64,000 nt of DNA from Prado023 sp963774745 (GTDB lineage: Bacteria > Actinomycetota > Actinomycetes > S36-B12 > CAIYMF01), in contig CAVZGE010000007.1 in the NCBI GenBank assembly GCA_963774745.1, positions 186,001-250,000 of the forward strand, read 5' to 3'. Every line of letters begins with the position of its first letter. The first letter of the stretch is position 1. Shown in pieces: positions 8,229 to 16,878 of the stretch. The translations under genes were made by a program, and so were the position numbers. The notes below the pieces were generated by a model. The model ran no database searches. It was not told the DNA's origin and was given only the letters and a program-made list of their open reading frames with translations.

Positions 8229-9572
8229 GTGCACCAGGTGATGTGGTTCCGCCGGGACCTCCGGACCCACGACCACCCCGCCCTCGCGCGCGCGGTCGCC
8301 GAGGCGGCCGGGGCGCCGGTCCTGCCCGTGTTCCTGGTCCTCCCCGGGCCGTGGCAGCGGCTGGGCGCAGCACCCCGGGCGTACGTGGCCGACTCGTTGG
8401 CGGCACTGCGTGCCGACCTCGGCGACCTGCACGTGCGGACCGGGGACCCCGCGGAGTCGTTGGTGGCCCTGGCCGAGGAGCTCGGGCCGATCAGCGTGCA
8501 CGTCACGGCGGCGCACACCCCGCGCGGCCAGGAGCGCGACGCCCGGGTGGCCCGGGCCCTGGCAGCCGCCGGCTCCCGACTGGTCGCGACCGGCAGCAAC
8601 TACGCCGTTCCGCCGGGATCGGTCCGCAAGGCCGACGGCGAGCCGTACCGCGTGTTCACCCCGTTCCACCGCGCCTGGTTGGCCGCCGGCTGGGGGGCGC
8701 CGATCCGCCGGCCGGCGCAGATCGAGGTCCTCGACCTGCCCGGGGAACCGTTGCCCATCGCCCAGCCACCGACCGGCACGACCCTGCTGGCGGCCGGGGA
8801 ACGGGCGGCCATGGACCGGTGGGCCGAGTTCGTCGACGCGCACCTGGCCGACTACGGCGACCTGCGCGACCGCGCCGACCTGCCGGCCACCAGCCGGCTG
8901 TCCGTGCCGCTGCGCTGGGGCGAGATCCATCCACGGACGCTGCTGGCCGCGCTGCACCCGGAGCGGGACCGCCGGTTCATCGCGGAGCTGGGCTGGCGCG
9001 AGTTCTACGCCGACGTGCTGGTCCACAACCCGGGCACGCTCACCGAGAACCTCAACCCGGCATTCGACCGGATGGTGCACGACTCGGGTCCGGACGCGGA
9101 CGACGCGTTCGCGGCCTGGGCCGAGGGCCGCACCGGATTCCCCCTCGTCGACGCCGGGATGCGTCAGCTGCGCGCCGAGGGGTGGATGCACAACCGGGTG
9201 CGGATGGTCGTGGCCTCCTTCCTGGTCAAGGACCTGCACCTGCCCTGGTGGCGCGGGGAGCGGGAGTTCATGCGCTGGCTGGTCGACGGCGACCCTGCCT
9301 CCAACGCCCATGGCTGGCAGTGGGTGGCCGGGTCGGGAACGGACGCGGCCCCCTACTTCCGGGTGTTCAACCCGGTCCTGCAGGGCCTGAAGTTCGACCC
9401 GGAGGGCGCCTACGTGCGCCGCTACGTGCCCGAGCTGGCCCACCTGGCGGGGCCCATCACCCACGAGCCGTGGAAGGTGCTCGACGGGTACGCCCACGGG
9501 TATCCGCAGCCCATCGTCGACCACGCCGAGGAGCGCGACGAGGCCCTGCGCCGCTACGCGGCGATCCGCTGA
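8229..9572 (+). CDS. phr: Deoxyribodipyrimidine photo-lyase
   Basis: 447 aa, DNA photolyase family: an N-terminal alpha/beta antenna-binding domain beginning WFRRDLRTHDHPAL and a C-terminal FAD domain with TGFPLVDAGMRQL, GWMHNRVRM and NAHGWQWVAGSGTDAAPYFR. It repairs UV-induced cyclobutane pyrimidine dimers using blue light. GTG 8229 has an AGGAGG site at 8219-8224. A TAGGGT -10 lies at 8196-8201. The closest type is the class I CPD photolyase; a cryptochrome or 6-4 enzyme cannot be fully excluded. Confidence 0.92.
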   Translation: MHQVMWFRRDLRTHDHPALARAVAEAAGAPVLPVFLVLPGPWQRLGAAPRAYVADSLAALRADLGDLHVRTGDPAESLVALAEELGPISVHVTAAHTPRGQERDARVARALAAAGSRLVATGSNYAVPPGSVRKADGEPYRVFTPFHRAWLAAGWGAPIRRPAQIEVLDLPGEPLPIAQPPTGTTLLAAGERAAMDRWAEFVDAHLADYGDLRDRADLPATSRLSVPLRWGEIHPRTLLAALHPERDRRFIAELGWREFYADVLVHNPGTLTENLNPAFDRMVHDSGPDADDAFAAWAEGRTGFPLVDAGMRQLRAEGWMHNRVRMVVASFLVKDLHLPWWRGEREFMRWLVDGDPASNAHGWQWVAGSGTDAAPYFRVFNPVLQGLKFDPEGAYVRRYVPELAHLAGPITHEPWKVLDGYAHGYPQPIVDHAEERDEALRRYAAIR

Positions 9573-9639
9573 TCGTCGATCTGGGCACCCAGGTGGCGCC
9601 GTCCCGGGGCGAGGCGTCCCTGCGTGGCACACTGGCCAC

Positions 9640-10401
9640 GTGGCCATGCTCGCAGCGATCTCCCTCAAGGGCGGCGTCGGGAAGACGTCGATCTGCCTGG
9701 GGCTGGCCGCCAGCGCCTGGGCGGCCGGCCACCGGACGCTGGTCATCGATCTCGACCCGCAGGCGAACGCCACGGCGGCGCTCGATCCGCAGCCCTACGA
9801 GTTCACCACCAACGACGTGCTGGCCGACGGGCGCGAGGGGATCGCGGCGGAGGCGATCGTCGCCAGTGGCTGGGGTCCCGGGATCGACCTGATCGCCGGC
9901 GAGCGCGCACTCGAGCACCGCGCCCATGCGGAGGGCCCCGACTCCGCCCTGCGGCTGCGCACCACGCTCATCGGCGCCCTGGACCGGTACCACACCATCC
10001 TGATCGACTGCCCGCCCTCGCTCGGCGAGCTGACCCGCAACGCGCTGGCGGCTGCCCCGGCCGCCCTGATCGTCACCGAGCCCTCGTACTTCGCGCTCCA
10101 GGGCGCCGAGCAGGCGCTGGAGGCCGTGGACATCGCCCGCGCGGCCACCAACCTGGGCCTGCGCCCGGCCGGGATCGTGGTCAACCGGGTCCGCCACAGC
10201 GCGGAGCACGCCTACCGCCTCGACGAGCTGCGCCGGGCCTACCCCACGCTGGTGCTGGAGCCGCCGATCCCCGACCGGACCGCAATGGGTGCCGCCCAGG
10301 GTGCCGCCGTGCCCATCACCGCCATGCGCTCGCAGAGCGCGAAGGACCTGGTCGCCCTGTTCACCGAGCTGGCCGCAACCATCGAGGAGGGCCTGTCATG
10401 A
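9640..10401 (+). CDS. ParA/MinD-family partition ATPase
   Basis: 253 aa with a deviant Walker A KGGVGKTS (residues 10-17), a Walker A'-type VIDLDPQANAT and Walker B LIDCPPSLGELTRN. These ATPases form nucleotide-dependent filaments or gradients on DNA and move cargo such as plasmids or protein complexes. GTG 9640 or ATG 9646 may initiate; a CACACT -10-like hexamer six bases before the GTG would suit a leaderless mRNA. The next gene overlaps by ATGA and encodes a small basic protein, so the pair looks like an ATPase with its DNA-binding partner. It lies next to photolyase, not next to gid/rnpA, so it is not the chromosomal parA. Confidence 0.9.
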   Translation: MAMLAAISLKGGVGKTSICLGLAASAWAAGHRTLVIDLDPQANATAALDPQPYEFTTNDVLADGREGIAAEAIVASGWGPGIDLIAGERALEHRAHAEGPDSALRLRTTLIGALDRYHTILIDCPPSLGELTRNALAAAPAALIVTEPSYFALQGAEQALEAVDIARAATNLGLRPAGIVVNRVRHSAEHAYRLDELRRAYPTLVLEPPIPDRTAMGAAQGAAVPITAMRSQSAKDLVALFTELAATIEEGLS

Positions 10402-10829
10402 GCACACCGGCACCGCGTCCAGCGCTGAAGCGGGCCGCCGACGCCCACATCCACCCCGCAGCCCCCGGCCACTCGCTGCACACGCTGCGCCCCGCCCTGC
10501 CCGACGACGCACCGGCGCCCGCCGTGCCCCATCCGGATGCCGCAGCGACAGCGCCCGCAGCCAAGGCCACCGGGTCGGCCGCCCGGACGGGCGAGCCCGG
10601 GCCGCATCGGCTGTCCGGGCCCCTGCGCGGCACCACCAGCGACAGCTTGCGCGCCGCCGCCAAGAAGGCGCGGACGCGCCCGTCGGGGAAGGCCGCGGAG
10701 AAGCCGGTCGACCTCGGGGTGAAGGTGCCCAAGTCGCTGCGCAAGGACTTCCGGGCCGCCGTGAAGGCCGACCGGAAGGATCCCGACGCAGTGGTGACCG
10801 CCCTGCTCAGGGCCTGGCTGGGCACCTGA
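10398..10829 (+). CDS. Small basic protein, probable RHH-like partner of ParA
   Basis: 143 aa, starting at the ATG that overlaps the parA stop (ATGA). The first 90 residues are low complexity, rich in Ala and Pro, and look disordered. The C-terminal ~45 residues (DLGVKVPKSLRKDFRAAVKA, then a helix ending LLRAWLG) have the pattern of a ribbon-helix-helix or antitoxin-like DNA-binding fold: one short strand followed by two helices. By position and fold it may be the centromere-binding or adaptor partner of the ParA-like ATPase. I do not recognise the family, so the function is inference. Confidence 0.7.
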   Translation: MSTPAPRPALKRAADAHIHPAAPGHSLHTLRPALPDDAPAPAVPHPDAAATAPAAKATGSAARTGEPGPHRLSGPLRGTTSDSLRAAAKKARTRPSGKAAEKPVDLGVKVPKSLRKDFRAAVKADRKDPDAVVTALLRAWLGT

Positions 10830-10891
10830 CACAATCGCGCCAGAACGCACCACCGCCACCGCGCCACCCGCCTGAGGATCGAGGAGACACG

Positions 10892-11599
10892 ATGAGGCTT
10901 CACCGGACCACCACCGCCCTGGCCGCGCTGCTCATGGTGGGATCGCTCGGCGCCTGCGCTGACTACACCACCACCGGGGTGCCCTCCGAGGCCGAGGCTG
11001 CAGCCGAGGAGGCGGCGATGGAGCAGGGCAACCCCCTGGACGCCACCTCGTGGGCGCTCACCGGCTCCAGCATGAGCTCCGAGGATCTCGGCACGATGGG
11101 CATCACCGCGGACTTCTTCGCCGAGCAGATGTCCGGTCAGGGCCCGGTGAACAGCTACTTCAGCGACTACACGGTCGAGGGTTCGTCCATCGAGTTCGGT
11201 GAGATCGGGTCGACCCGCATGGCCGGCGAGCCGGCCCTCATGGAGGCAGAGACCGCCTACTTCGAGCTGCTCGGCACGGTGACCTCCTTCGAGCTCGCCG
11301 GCGACAAGCTGCTCCTCAAGGCCGAGGAGCAGGAGGTGCTCAGCTACGTCCCGGCCGACCAGGCCGGTTCGTCCACCGACGTCCAGGGCGCCAGTGGCAG
11401 CGCGGACATCAACGCGCTGGCCGGCACGCTCGTGGGGATGGCCGTGGCCGATGCGGAGAAGGCCACCACGGACGCCGGGTTCACCTTCCGGGTCACCTCC
11501 GTGGACGGCGAGCCGAATCCGGTCACGATGGACTACCGCGAGGACCGGATCAACGCCGAGGTCGAGGACGACAAGGTCGTGCGGGTCACGATCGGCTGA
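10892..11599 (+). CDS. Lipoprotein with META and I78-inhibitor-like domains
   Basis: 235 aa. A signal peptide ends in the lipobox GSLGAC (Cys near residue 22), so it should be anchored in the membrane and face outward. Residues about 45-155 resemble the META (HslJ/DUF306) domain: NPLDATSWALTG at the start and FELAGDKLLLKAEE near the end. The last ~60 residues (GMAVADAEKATTDAGFTFRV, then DGEPNPVTMDYREDRINAEV) match the I78 family of small serine-protease inhibitors. A surface role in stress tolerance and protease defence would fit, but is inferred. ATG 10892 has GAGGAGAC upstream. Confidence 0.85.
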   Translation: MRLHRTTTALAALLMVGSLGACADYTTTGVPSEAEAAAEEAAMEQGNPLDATSWALTGSSMSSEDLGTMGITADFFAEQMSGQGPVNSYFSDYTVEGSSIEFGEIGSTRMAGEPALMEAETAYFELLGTVTSFELAGDKLLLKAEEQEVLSYVPADQAGSSTDVQGASGSADINALAGTLVGMAVADAEKATTDAGFTFRVTSVDGEPNPVTMDYREDRINAEVEDDKVVRVTIG

Positions 11600-11658
11600 T
11601 CCCCGCCCGGAGCGCGGTGGGGCCGAGCGGGCCGGCCCGGCTCCGTACACTGCTGGGC

Positions 11659-12735
11659 ATGCCCCGCACCCACGACTCGGCGCCCGCCAGCACCGCTGGT
11701 GAGCCCGCCGGCCAGGCCACCGCCCCAAGGCCGCGCAGCTGGGCCCACCGCGAGGCCCAGGCCTACCGGCGCCGCCGGCGCGAGTACGTGGCTGCCACCA
11801 ACGCCCTCGTGACGTGGCTGCAGGGGAGGCTGGAGGACGTCGACGAGATCGAGGCATTCGTCAGCGGACGGGCCAAGGAGGTCCGGTCGGTCGAGCAGAA
11901 GCTGCGCGCCCGCGACCGCGTCCAACCCGGTCGGGACAGTGCCTACACCGACCTCCCCGACCTCATCGGCGTGCGGGTCGTCGTCCGGCTCGAGAGCGAG
12001 ATCGCGATCGTGGCCGAGGAGCTGCACCGGCTGCTCCTCGTCGACAAGGACGTCGACGCCCGCAACGAGCGCGCCCGCGAGGAGACGCCGGGCTACCGCG
12101 GCCGGCACTTCGACGTGCGCGCGCGGCCCGACAGCGACCTTCCCGAGCTGATCACCATCCAGCCGGCGGAGATCCAGGTCCGGACCCGGGCCGCGGACCT
12201 GTGGGCCTCCGTGGAGCACGAGCTGCGGTACAAGGGGGGCGACGAGCTGCCAGCGGCCCGCAGCCGACAGTTCGTCCTCGCGGCCAGCCTCCTGGAGCTG
12301 GCCGAGCGGGAGCTGGAGGACCTGCGTGCCTGGCAGGTGGACACCCAGCAGCACCGGGCAGGTGCGCCTGCCGCACTCACCCGCGAGGCGGCGGCACCGC
12401 TGGACGAGGCCGCCCTGGCGGAGTTCCTGGCCGCCCGCTACCCCGCAGCACCGAGCACGCCCCGCCGCCTCGGCTGGATGGTCGAGCTGCTGCGCGAGAT
12501 GAACCTGGACTCCGCCGCCGCCCTGACCAAGCGCCTGCCCCCCACGCCGGACCCGCGGATCCTGGCCCTCGTCGAGGGCCGCGCCACCGTGGACACGGTA
12601 CGCATGATCGACGACGAGCTGCTGCTCGTGGCGCCCGAGGCCTACATCAAGGCCAACAGGGCGGTCCCCGACGAGCGCAACCCGCAGCGGATCAGGACCC
12701 TGGAACGTCGACAGCGGCGGCTGGCGGCCGGCTGA
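11659..12735 (+). CDS. RelA/SpoT-domain (small alarmone synthetase-like) protein
   Basis: 358 aa. After a basic N-terminus, residues about 75-195 match the RelA/SpoT nucleotidyltransferase fold: SVEQKLRARDR, YTDLPDLIGVRVVVRLESEI and EIQVRTRAADLWASVEHEL. The C-terminal ~150 residues are helical and not recognised. Such proteins usually make (p)ppGpp from ATP and GTP or GDP, but this one lacks HD hydrolase and TGS/ACT domains, so it would be a single-function synthetase or a divergent non-alarmone member. Activity is unproven. ATG 11659 is preceded at 7 bases by TACACT, a leaderless arrangement. Confidence 0.8.
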   Translation: MPRTHDSAPASTAGEPAGQATAPRPRSWAHREAQAYRRRRREYVAATNALVTWLQGRLEDVDEIEAFVSGRAKEVRSVEQKLRARDRVQPGRDSAYTDLPDLIGVRVVVRLESEIAIVAEELHRLLLVDKDVDARNERAREETPGYRGRHFDVRARPDSDLPELITIQPAEIQVRTRAADLWASVEHELRYKGGDELPAARSRQFVLAASLLELAERELEDLRAWQVDTQQHRAGAPAALTREAAAPLDEAALAEFLAARYPAAPSTPRRLGWMVELLREMNLDSAAALTKRLPPTPDPRILALVEGRATVDTVRMIDDELLLVAPEAYIKANRAVPDERNPQRIRTLERRQRRLAAG

Positions 12736-13362
12736 CCCCGACGACCGAGCCCCCGGCGGCCGGCCGATTCGCGGTCGGTGCGCGAGCGCATGGACGGTCC
12801 ACGCGGACGGTTTCCCACGTCCGCCCGGTTTCCCACTCCCCGTTCCCCACGCCCGGATCCACCCCGTCCCACGCCCGGATCCCCACGCCCGGATCCCCAC
12901 GCCCCGTTCCCACGCCCGGTTCCCACGCCCGGTTCGAGGTTCGCGAGAACGAACCTCGCGCCCGGTTGCGTCGTTCCCGGCCTCGGGGCCGGCCCTGAGC
13001 CGCGTTCACGCGCCTCCTCGCGCCCGCTCCGGTCGTTCCCACGCGCGAAGTCCGCCCGGGAACGACGGGAACGGCCGCACAGTTCGCCCCAGCCCCCGCC
13101 GGGCACCTCCCCATCGGCCAGATCGCCCGCGAGGTTGGCACCCCGGGTCCCACCCGGAGCCCAACGGGGTATGCAACGACGCCGGTCGCCACCAGTTCCC
13201 CAGTGAGCCGTCCACCGGCCACAGTGGGGACCCGGGCGATCCCTCGCGCGCCCCGCGCCGCTCGGCCTGGACGTGGCCGGCCGAGCGGCCCCGGTGGAGC
13301 GGCTCTGCCATCCGGCGCAAGGACGGCCCGGGTCCCCAGTCCACAGGGCTAGAGTCGAGCCC
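12736..13362. other. 627-bp intergenic region with repeats and stem-loops
   Basis: No gene is supported here. Open frames on both strands translate to low-complexity Pro/Arg or Gly/Trp sequence created by the repeats. The region contains the short tandem array (listed separately), a perfect 9-bp stem CGAGGTTCG/CGAACCTCG at 12935-12958 with a 6-base loop, and a second stem GTCGTTCCC/GGGAACGAC at 13032-13066. The right end holds the TAGAGT -10 of the esterase at 13350-13355. Confidence 0.6.
12810..12934. repeat. Short tandem repeat, unit about 13-14 bp (TTCCCCACGCCCGG)
   Basis: About nine degenerate copies of TTCCCCACGCCCGG or ATCCCCACGCCCGG follow one another from 12810 to 12934, just downstream of the RelA/SpoT-like gene. 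Units differ by one or two bases and by length (13 or 14), so the array does not keep a reading frame. It runs directly into a perfect hairpin at 12935. Confidence 0.8.
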
Positions 13363-14388
13363 ATGCTTCCCTGGGCAGGAGACCTCGCAGGCCGCCTCGA
13401 CGAACTGGTGATCGACTCCGCTGCCCTGCGCGGGAACCCCCTGGGGGACCCGCACGAGCGCCCACTCTGGGTCTACGTCCCGCCCGGCTACGACGACGAC
13501 CCCGAGATCCGCTACCCGGCGGTGTTCGTGATCCAGGGCTACACCGGGCACGTCGCGATGTGGGCCAACCGATCGCCCTTCCGACAGCCCTTCCCGGAGA
13601 CTGCTGATGCCGTGTTCGCCGCCGGGGCGCCACCGTGCATCGTGGTGTACGTCGACGCCTGGACGGCCGTCGGCGGATCCCAGTTCGTCGACTCGCCCGG
13701 CACCGGGAACTACCACACGTACCTGTGCGACGAGGTCGTGCCGTTCGTGGACGCCCGGTACCGGACCATCGCCGAGCGGGAGTCGCGAGCGATCATGGGC
13801 AAGTCGAGCGGCGGGTTCGGCGCGATGATCACGCCGATGCTGCGCCCCGATGTGTTCGGCGCCCTGGCCACCCATGCCGGCGACGCCCTGTACGAGCTGT
13901 GCTACGTCCCGGAGTTCGGCGCCGTGGTCCGCGCCCTGCGGGCCTACGACGGCGACCCGGCACGGTGGTGGGCGGACTTCACCTCGCGCACCGCGTTCAC
14001 CAAGCCCGAGGATGACCTGATCCTGGGCATCTACGGGGTTGCGGCCTGCTTCTCCGCCGACCCGGACGGCACACCCGTCCTGCCGTTCGACCCGGTCACC
14101 GGCGTGCTGCGCCCGGAGGTCTGGGCGCGCTGGCTGGACCGCGACCCGGTCCGGATGGCACCGCTGCGCGCCGATGCGCTGCGGTCCCTGCGGGCCGTCT
14201 GGATCGACGCCGGCTCCTCCGACGACTACTACCTGGACATCGGGGCGCAGGCCTTCCGCGCGGAGCTGGCGACGGCACGGGTCCCCGACGAGCGGATCCA
14301 CTTCGAGCTGTTCCCGGGCACGCACGGCGGCATCGACCACCGCTACCCGATGGCCCTGGAGTGGCTCTCCCGCCGGCTGGCCCGCTGA
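13363..14388 (+). CDS. Alpha/beta-hydrolase esterase (esterase D / antigen 85-like)
   Basis: 341 aa with the serine nucleophile in GKSSGGFGA (about residue 147), YHTYLCDEVVPFVDARY before it, and a catalytic His in FPGTHGGIDHRYPM near the end, with an Asp likely in IDAGSSDDYYLD. It belongs to the putative esterase family that includes S-formylglutathione hydrolase and mycolyltransferases. No signal peptide is visible, so it should be cytoplasmic. The substrate is unknown. A TAGAGT -10 ends 7 bases before the ATG, indicating a leaderless mRNA. Confidence 0.87.
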   Translation: MLPWAGDLAGRLDELVIDSAALRGNPLGDPHERPLWVYVPPGYDDDPEIRYPAVFVIQGYTGHVAMWANRSPFRQPFPETADAVFAAGAPPCIVVYVDAWTAVGGSQFVDSPGTGNYHTYLCDEVVPFVDARYRTIAERESRAIMGKSSGGFGAMITPMLRPDVFGALATHAGDALYELCYVPEFGAVVRALRAYDGDPARWWADFTSRTAFTKPEDDLILGIYGVAACFSADPDGTPVLPFDPVTGVLRPEVWARWLDRDPVRMAPLRADALRSLRAVWIDAGSSDDYYLDIGAQAFRAELATARVPDERIHFELFPGTHGGIDHRYPMALEWLSRRLAR

Positions 14389-14437
14389 CCCGATCCCCCC
14401 GTGCCATCGGGGGAACCGGCTGCCTACACTGATTCGG

Positions 14438-15148
14438 GTGACGCCCGAGGCGACGGGATTCCTGCTCTCGACGGCCGCTGCATCGGCCGCCCTGCTGGGC
14501 TGGGTCGCGGTCGCGGCGAAGCGCACCTGGACCGACCGCAATGTCGGGTACGCCCTGCTGTTCTCGGCCGCCGCGATGCTGGCGATCAGCATCGTCGAGC
14601 TCCTGCCGCCCGGCCTGCGGGACCCGTCGCAGCGCGGGGCGACCCTCCTGCTGTTCGCCGTGGGGTTCCTGGCCGTGCCTGCGCTGCGCCGGGTGCTGGC
14701 GCGGATGCTGCCCTCGCTGGGCACCACCCAGAGCACCGCGTTGCTCGTGATGCTCGCCATCGCCCTGCACAACGTCCCGGAGGGTGCCGTGCCCTTCGCG
14801 GCGACCGCGATCAGCCTGCGCGCCGGGCTCATCACGGCACTGGCGATCGGGCTGCACAACATCCCCGAGGGGATGGCCGTCTCGACCGCGGTCCTGGCCA
14901 TGGGGGGCACGCGACGTCGGGCGCTGGCCTACACCGGCGTCTCGGTCCTCGGTGAGATCCTCGGCGCGGTGATCATCCTCGTGGTGGGCAGCGCGCTGAG
15001 CCCCACCGGCGCCGCCGTCCTGCTCGCGTTCGTCGCCGGGATCATGGTGTCCCTGTGCGTCACCCAGCTGATCCCCGCAGGGGTCGGCCTGGTGTCCGGC
15101 GCGGCGGGGCAGCGCGTGGCCATCGCGGCTGCGCAGTCCCAGGGCTGA
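14438..15148 (+). CDS. ZIP-family divalent metal transporter
   Basis: 236 aa, about seven to eight membrane segments. The two ZIP signature helices are intact: ALHNVPEGAVPF (about residues 109-120) and GLHNIPEGMAVS (about residues 138-149), whose His, Asn and Glu residues bind Zn(II) or Fe(II). It probably imports or balances zinc or a related metal. GTG 14438 is preceded at exactly 7 bases by TACACT, so translation is probably leaderless. The N-terminus therefore starts VTPEATGFLL. Confidence 0.9.
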   Translation: MTPEATGFLLSTAAASAALLGWVAVAAKRTWTDRNVGYALLFSAAAMLAISIVELLPPGLRDPSQRGATLLLFAVGFLAVPALRRVLARMLPSLGTTQSTALLVMLAIALHNVPEGAVPFAATAISLRAGLITALAIGLHNIPEGMAVSTAVLAMGGTRRRALAYTGVSVLGEILGAVIILVVGSALSPTGAAVLLAFVAGIMVSLCVTQLIPAGVGLVSGAAGQRVAIAAAQSQG

Positions 15149-15227
15149 GCCGGACCCCACCGGCCCACCGGCACCGGCGCCACCTGCTCACGGGGTGCCG
15201 GAGCCGGCTGCGAGGTACCGTCACCCG

Positions 15228-16028
15228 ATGGATCAGTCGCCCACGTCGATCACGCGCTCCACGATCATCGCCACCGTGCACACGGCCCTCGAGGCCATGC
15301 CCGGGGTGCTGGCCGCCTTCCTGGGCGGCAGCGACGCGACGGGACGGACCGATGGGCTCTCCGATGTCGACGTGGTCGTCGTCGTGGAGGACGGTGCCGT
15401 GGAGGCCGCGTTCGACACCGTCCACGACGCGCTGGCCGAGCTGTCGCCGATCGCCCACCGGTGGCGGCTGGCGGATCCCACCTGGCATGGGAACCCCCAG
15501 GAGTTCCTGTCCCTCCGCGACGCCGACGCGGCGCACTTCCTCGACCTGGTGGTCATGCGGCGCGCAGGCGGCGAGCGCTTCCTCGAGGCGGAGCGCCACG
15601 GCCGGCCGATGGTGCTCTTCGACCGCGCGGCTGTCCTCGAGCCCGTGCCGCTGGACCGGGAGGCCCTGCGGGCCCGGATCGACGACCGCCTGGCCGTCCT
15701 GCGCGAGCGGTTCCCGCTGTTCCAGACGCTGGTCACCCGGGCGGTGCGCCGGGGGTTCGTCGCCGAGGCCGCGGTCGCCTACCAGGACCACACCTACCGA
15801 CCGCTGATCGAGCTGCTGCGCATCCGGCACTGCCCCGACCGGTTCGACTACGGCGCCCGGTACCTCGACCGCGACCTCCCGCCCGCCCTGCGCGCCGAGG
15901 TGGAGGCCCTGGCGCTGCCCCGGACCCTCGACGAGGTGGAGGCCTTCCGGGCCCGGGCGCAGGTGCTGTTCGACGCGACCCTGGCAGAGTGCACGCGGGC
16001 GGGAGTCGATCCGGCAGTCAGGCCGTGA
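15228..16028 (+). CDS. Nucleotidyltransferase-fold protein
   Basis: 266 aa. Residues about 30-55 carry the polymerase-beta nucleotidyltransferase signature GGSDATGRTDGLSDVDVVVV (GS...SDVD), with a third acidic residue likely in HFLDLVVM. The C-terminal half is helical and could recognise the acceptor. The fold is shared by aminoglycoside nucleotidyltransferases and toxin or antitoxin MNTs; no substrate can be assigned. A TACCGT -10 sits 6 bases before the ATG. Confidence 0.8.
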   Translation: MDQSPTSITRSTIIATVHTALEAMPGVLAAFLGGSDATGRTDGLSDVDVVVVVEDGAVEAAFDTVHDALAELSPIAHRWRLADPTWHGNPQEFLSLRDADAAHFLDLVVMRRAGGERFLEAERHGRPMVLFDRAAVLEPVPLDREALRARIDDRLAVLRERFPLFQTLVTRAVRRGFVAEAAVAYQDHTYRPLIELLRIRHCPDRFDYGARYLDRDLPPALRAEVEALALPRTLDEVEAFRARAQVLFDATLAECTRAGVDPAVRP

Positions 16029-16031
16029 CGC

Positions 16032-16817
16032 TCAGGGAACCAGCCGGTCCAGTGCCCGGGCGACCCCGTCCTGGTCGTTGCTGGTCGTGATCACCTCGGC
16101 TGCGGCCAGCACCTCGGGGTGGGCATTCGCGGGTGCGACCGACACACCTGCGAACGCGAGCATGCCCAGGTCGTTGCGGCCGTCACCGATCGCGGCGACC
16201 TGGTCGGCGCTGACCCCGCGGCGGGCGCACAGGCGGCTCAGCGCATCGGCCTTGTCGACGCCGGCCCGGGTGATCTCCAGGTGGGTGGCCGTCGAGGCCA
16301 GGGCGACCAGGCCGTCGGGCACGACCACCAGGCCGGTGATGTCGTCCGCGTGTGCGAGCAGCAGGATCTTGTCCGGGCCGGCGCGCTCGGCGGACAGGTC
16401 GGCCACGTCCGGGGCGCATCCCACGATCGAGGCCTCCTCGCGGATCAGGCCATCGACGCGATCGACGAGCCACCGCTCGCCGGCATACCAGCAGGCCGAC
16501 ATCCCCGCGGCGTCCGCAGCGGCGACAACCTGCCGGGCGAGCCGAACGGGCATCGGCCGCCGGTCGAGGACCCGAAGCTCCCCGGACTCGGCGTAGCAGC
16601 CGGTCAGCGCCCCTTGGGAGGCGATGAACTCCGCGGGCGCCACCAGCGTGAGTCGATCGAGGATGGGCCAGAGCGCACGGGGCGGCCGTGACGTGGTGAG
16701 CACGACCGCCACCCCGGCGCGACGGACCCGGTCGATCGCGGCGGCGGTTGCCGGGGTGACCTCGTGCCGACTGTTCAGCAGGGTGCCGTCGACGTCGATC
16801 GCGACCAGGCGGATCAC
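16032..16817 (-). CDS. HAD-superfamily hydrolase, Cof type
   Basis: 261 aa. Motif I is DVDGTLLNS (nucleophile Asp8), motif II is near VVLTTSRPP, motif III includes the Lys before ADALSRLC, and motif IV is AIGDGRNDLGMLAFAG. The inserted cap between motifs II and III identifies a Cof-type phosphatase of sugar phosphates or flavin/pyridoxal phosphates. GTG 16817 initiates. It converges with the nucleotidyltransferase gene, with 3 bases between the two stops. Confidence 0.9.
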   Translation of the reverse strand: MIRLVAIDVDGTLLNSRHEVTPATAAAIDRVRRAGVAVVLTTSRPPRALWPILDRLTLVAPAEFIASQGALTGCYAESGELRVLDRRPMPVRLARQVVAAADAAGMSACWYAGERWLVDRVDGLIREEASIVGCAPDVADLSAERAGPDKILLLAHADDITGLVVVPDGLVALASTATHLEITRAGVDKADALSRLCARRGVSADQVAAIGDGRNDLGMLAFAGVSVAPANAHPEVLAAAEVITTSNDQDGVARALDRLVP

Positions 16818-16878
16818 GCCCGTGCCGCCCCGTGGCCCGGGGAGGGACGGCCGTCGAGGCTGATGGACGTGGCAGGGC

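Noticed and set aside
10289..10891. N-terminal extension of the META/I78 lipoprotein
   Set aside because: It would bury the lipoprotein signal peptide and overlaps ParA and its partner; ATG 10892 has a proper ribosome site.
12810..12934. CRISPR array
   Set aside because: Units are 13-14 bases and directly abutting with no spacers, and no cas genes are in the window.
12778..13206. Proline-rich 142-codon protein
   Set aside because: The apparent coding pattern comes only from the tandem repeat, whose unit length changes between 13 and 14 and would break a real frame.
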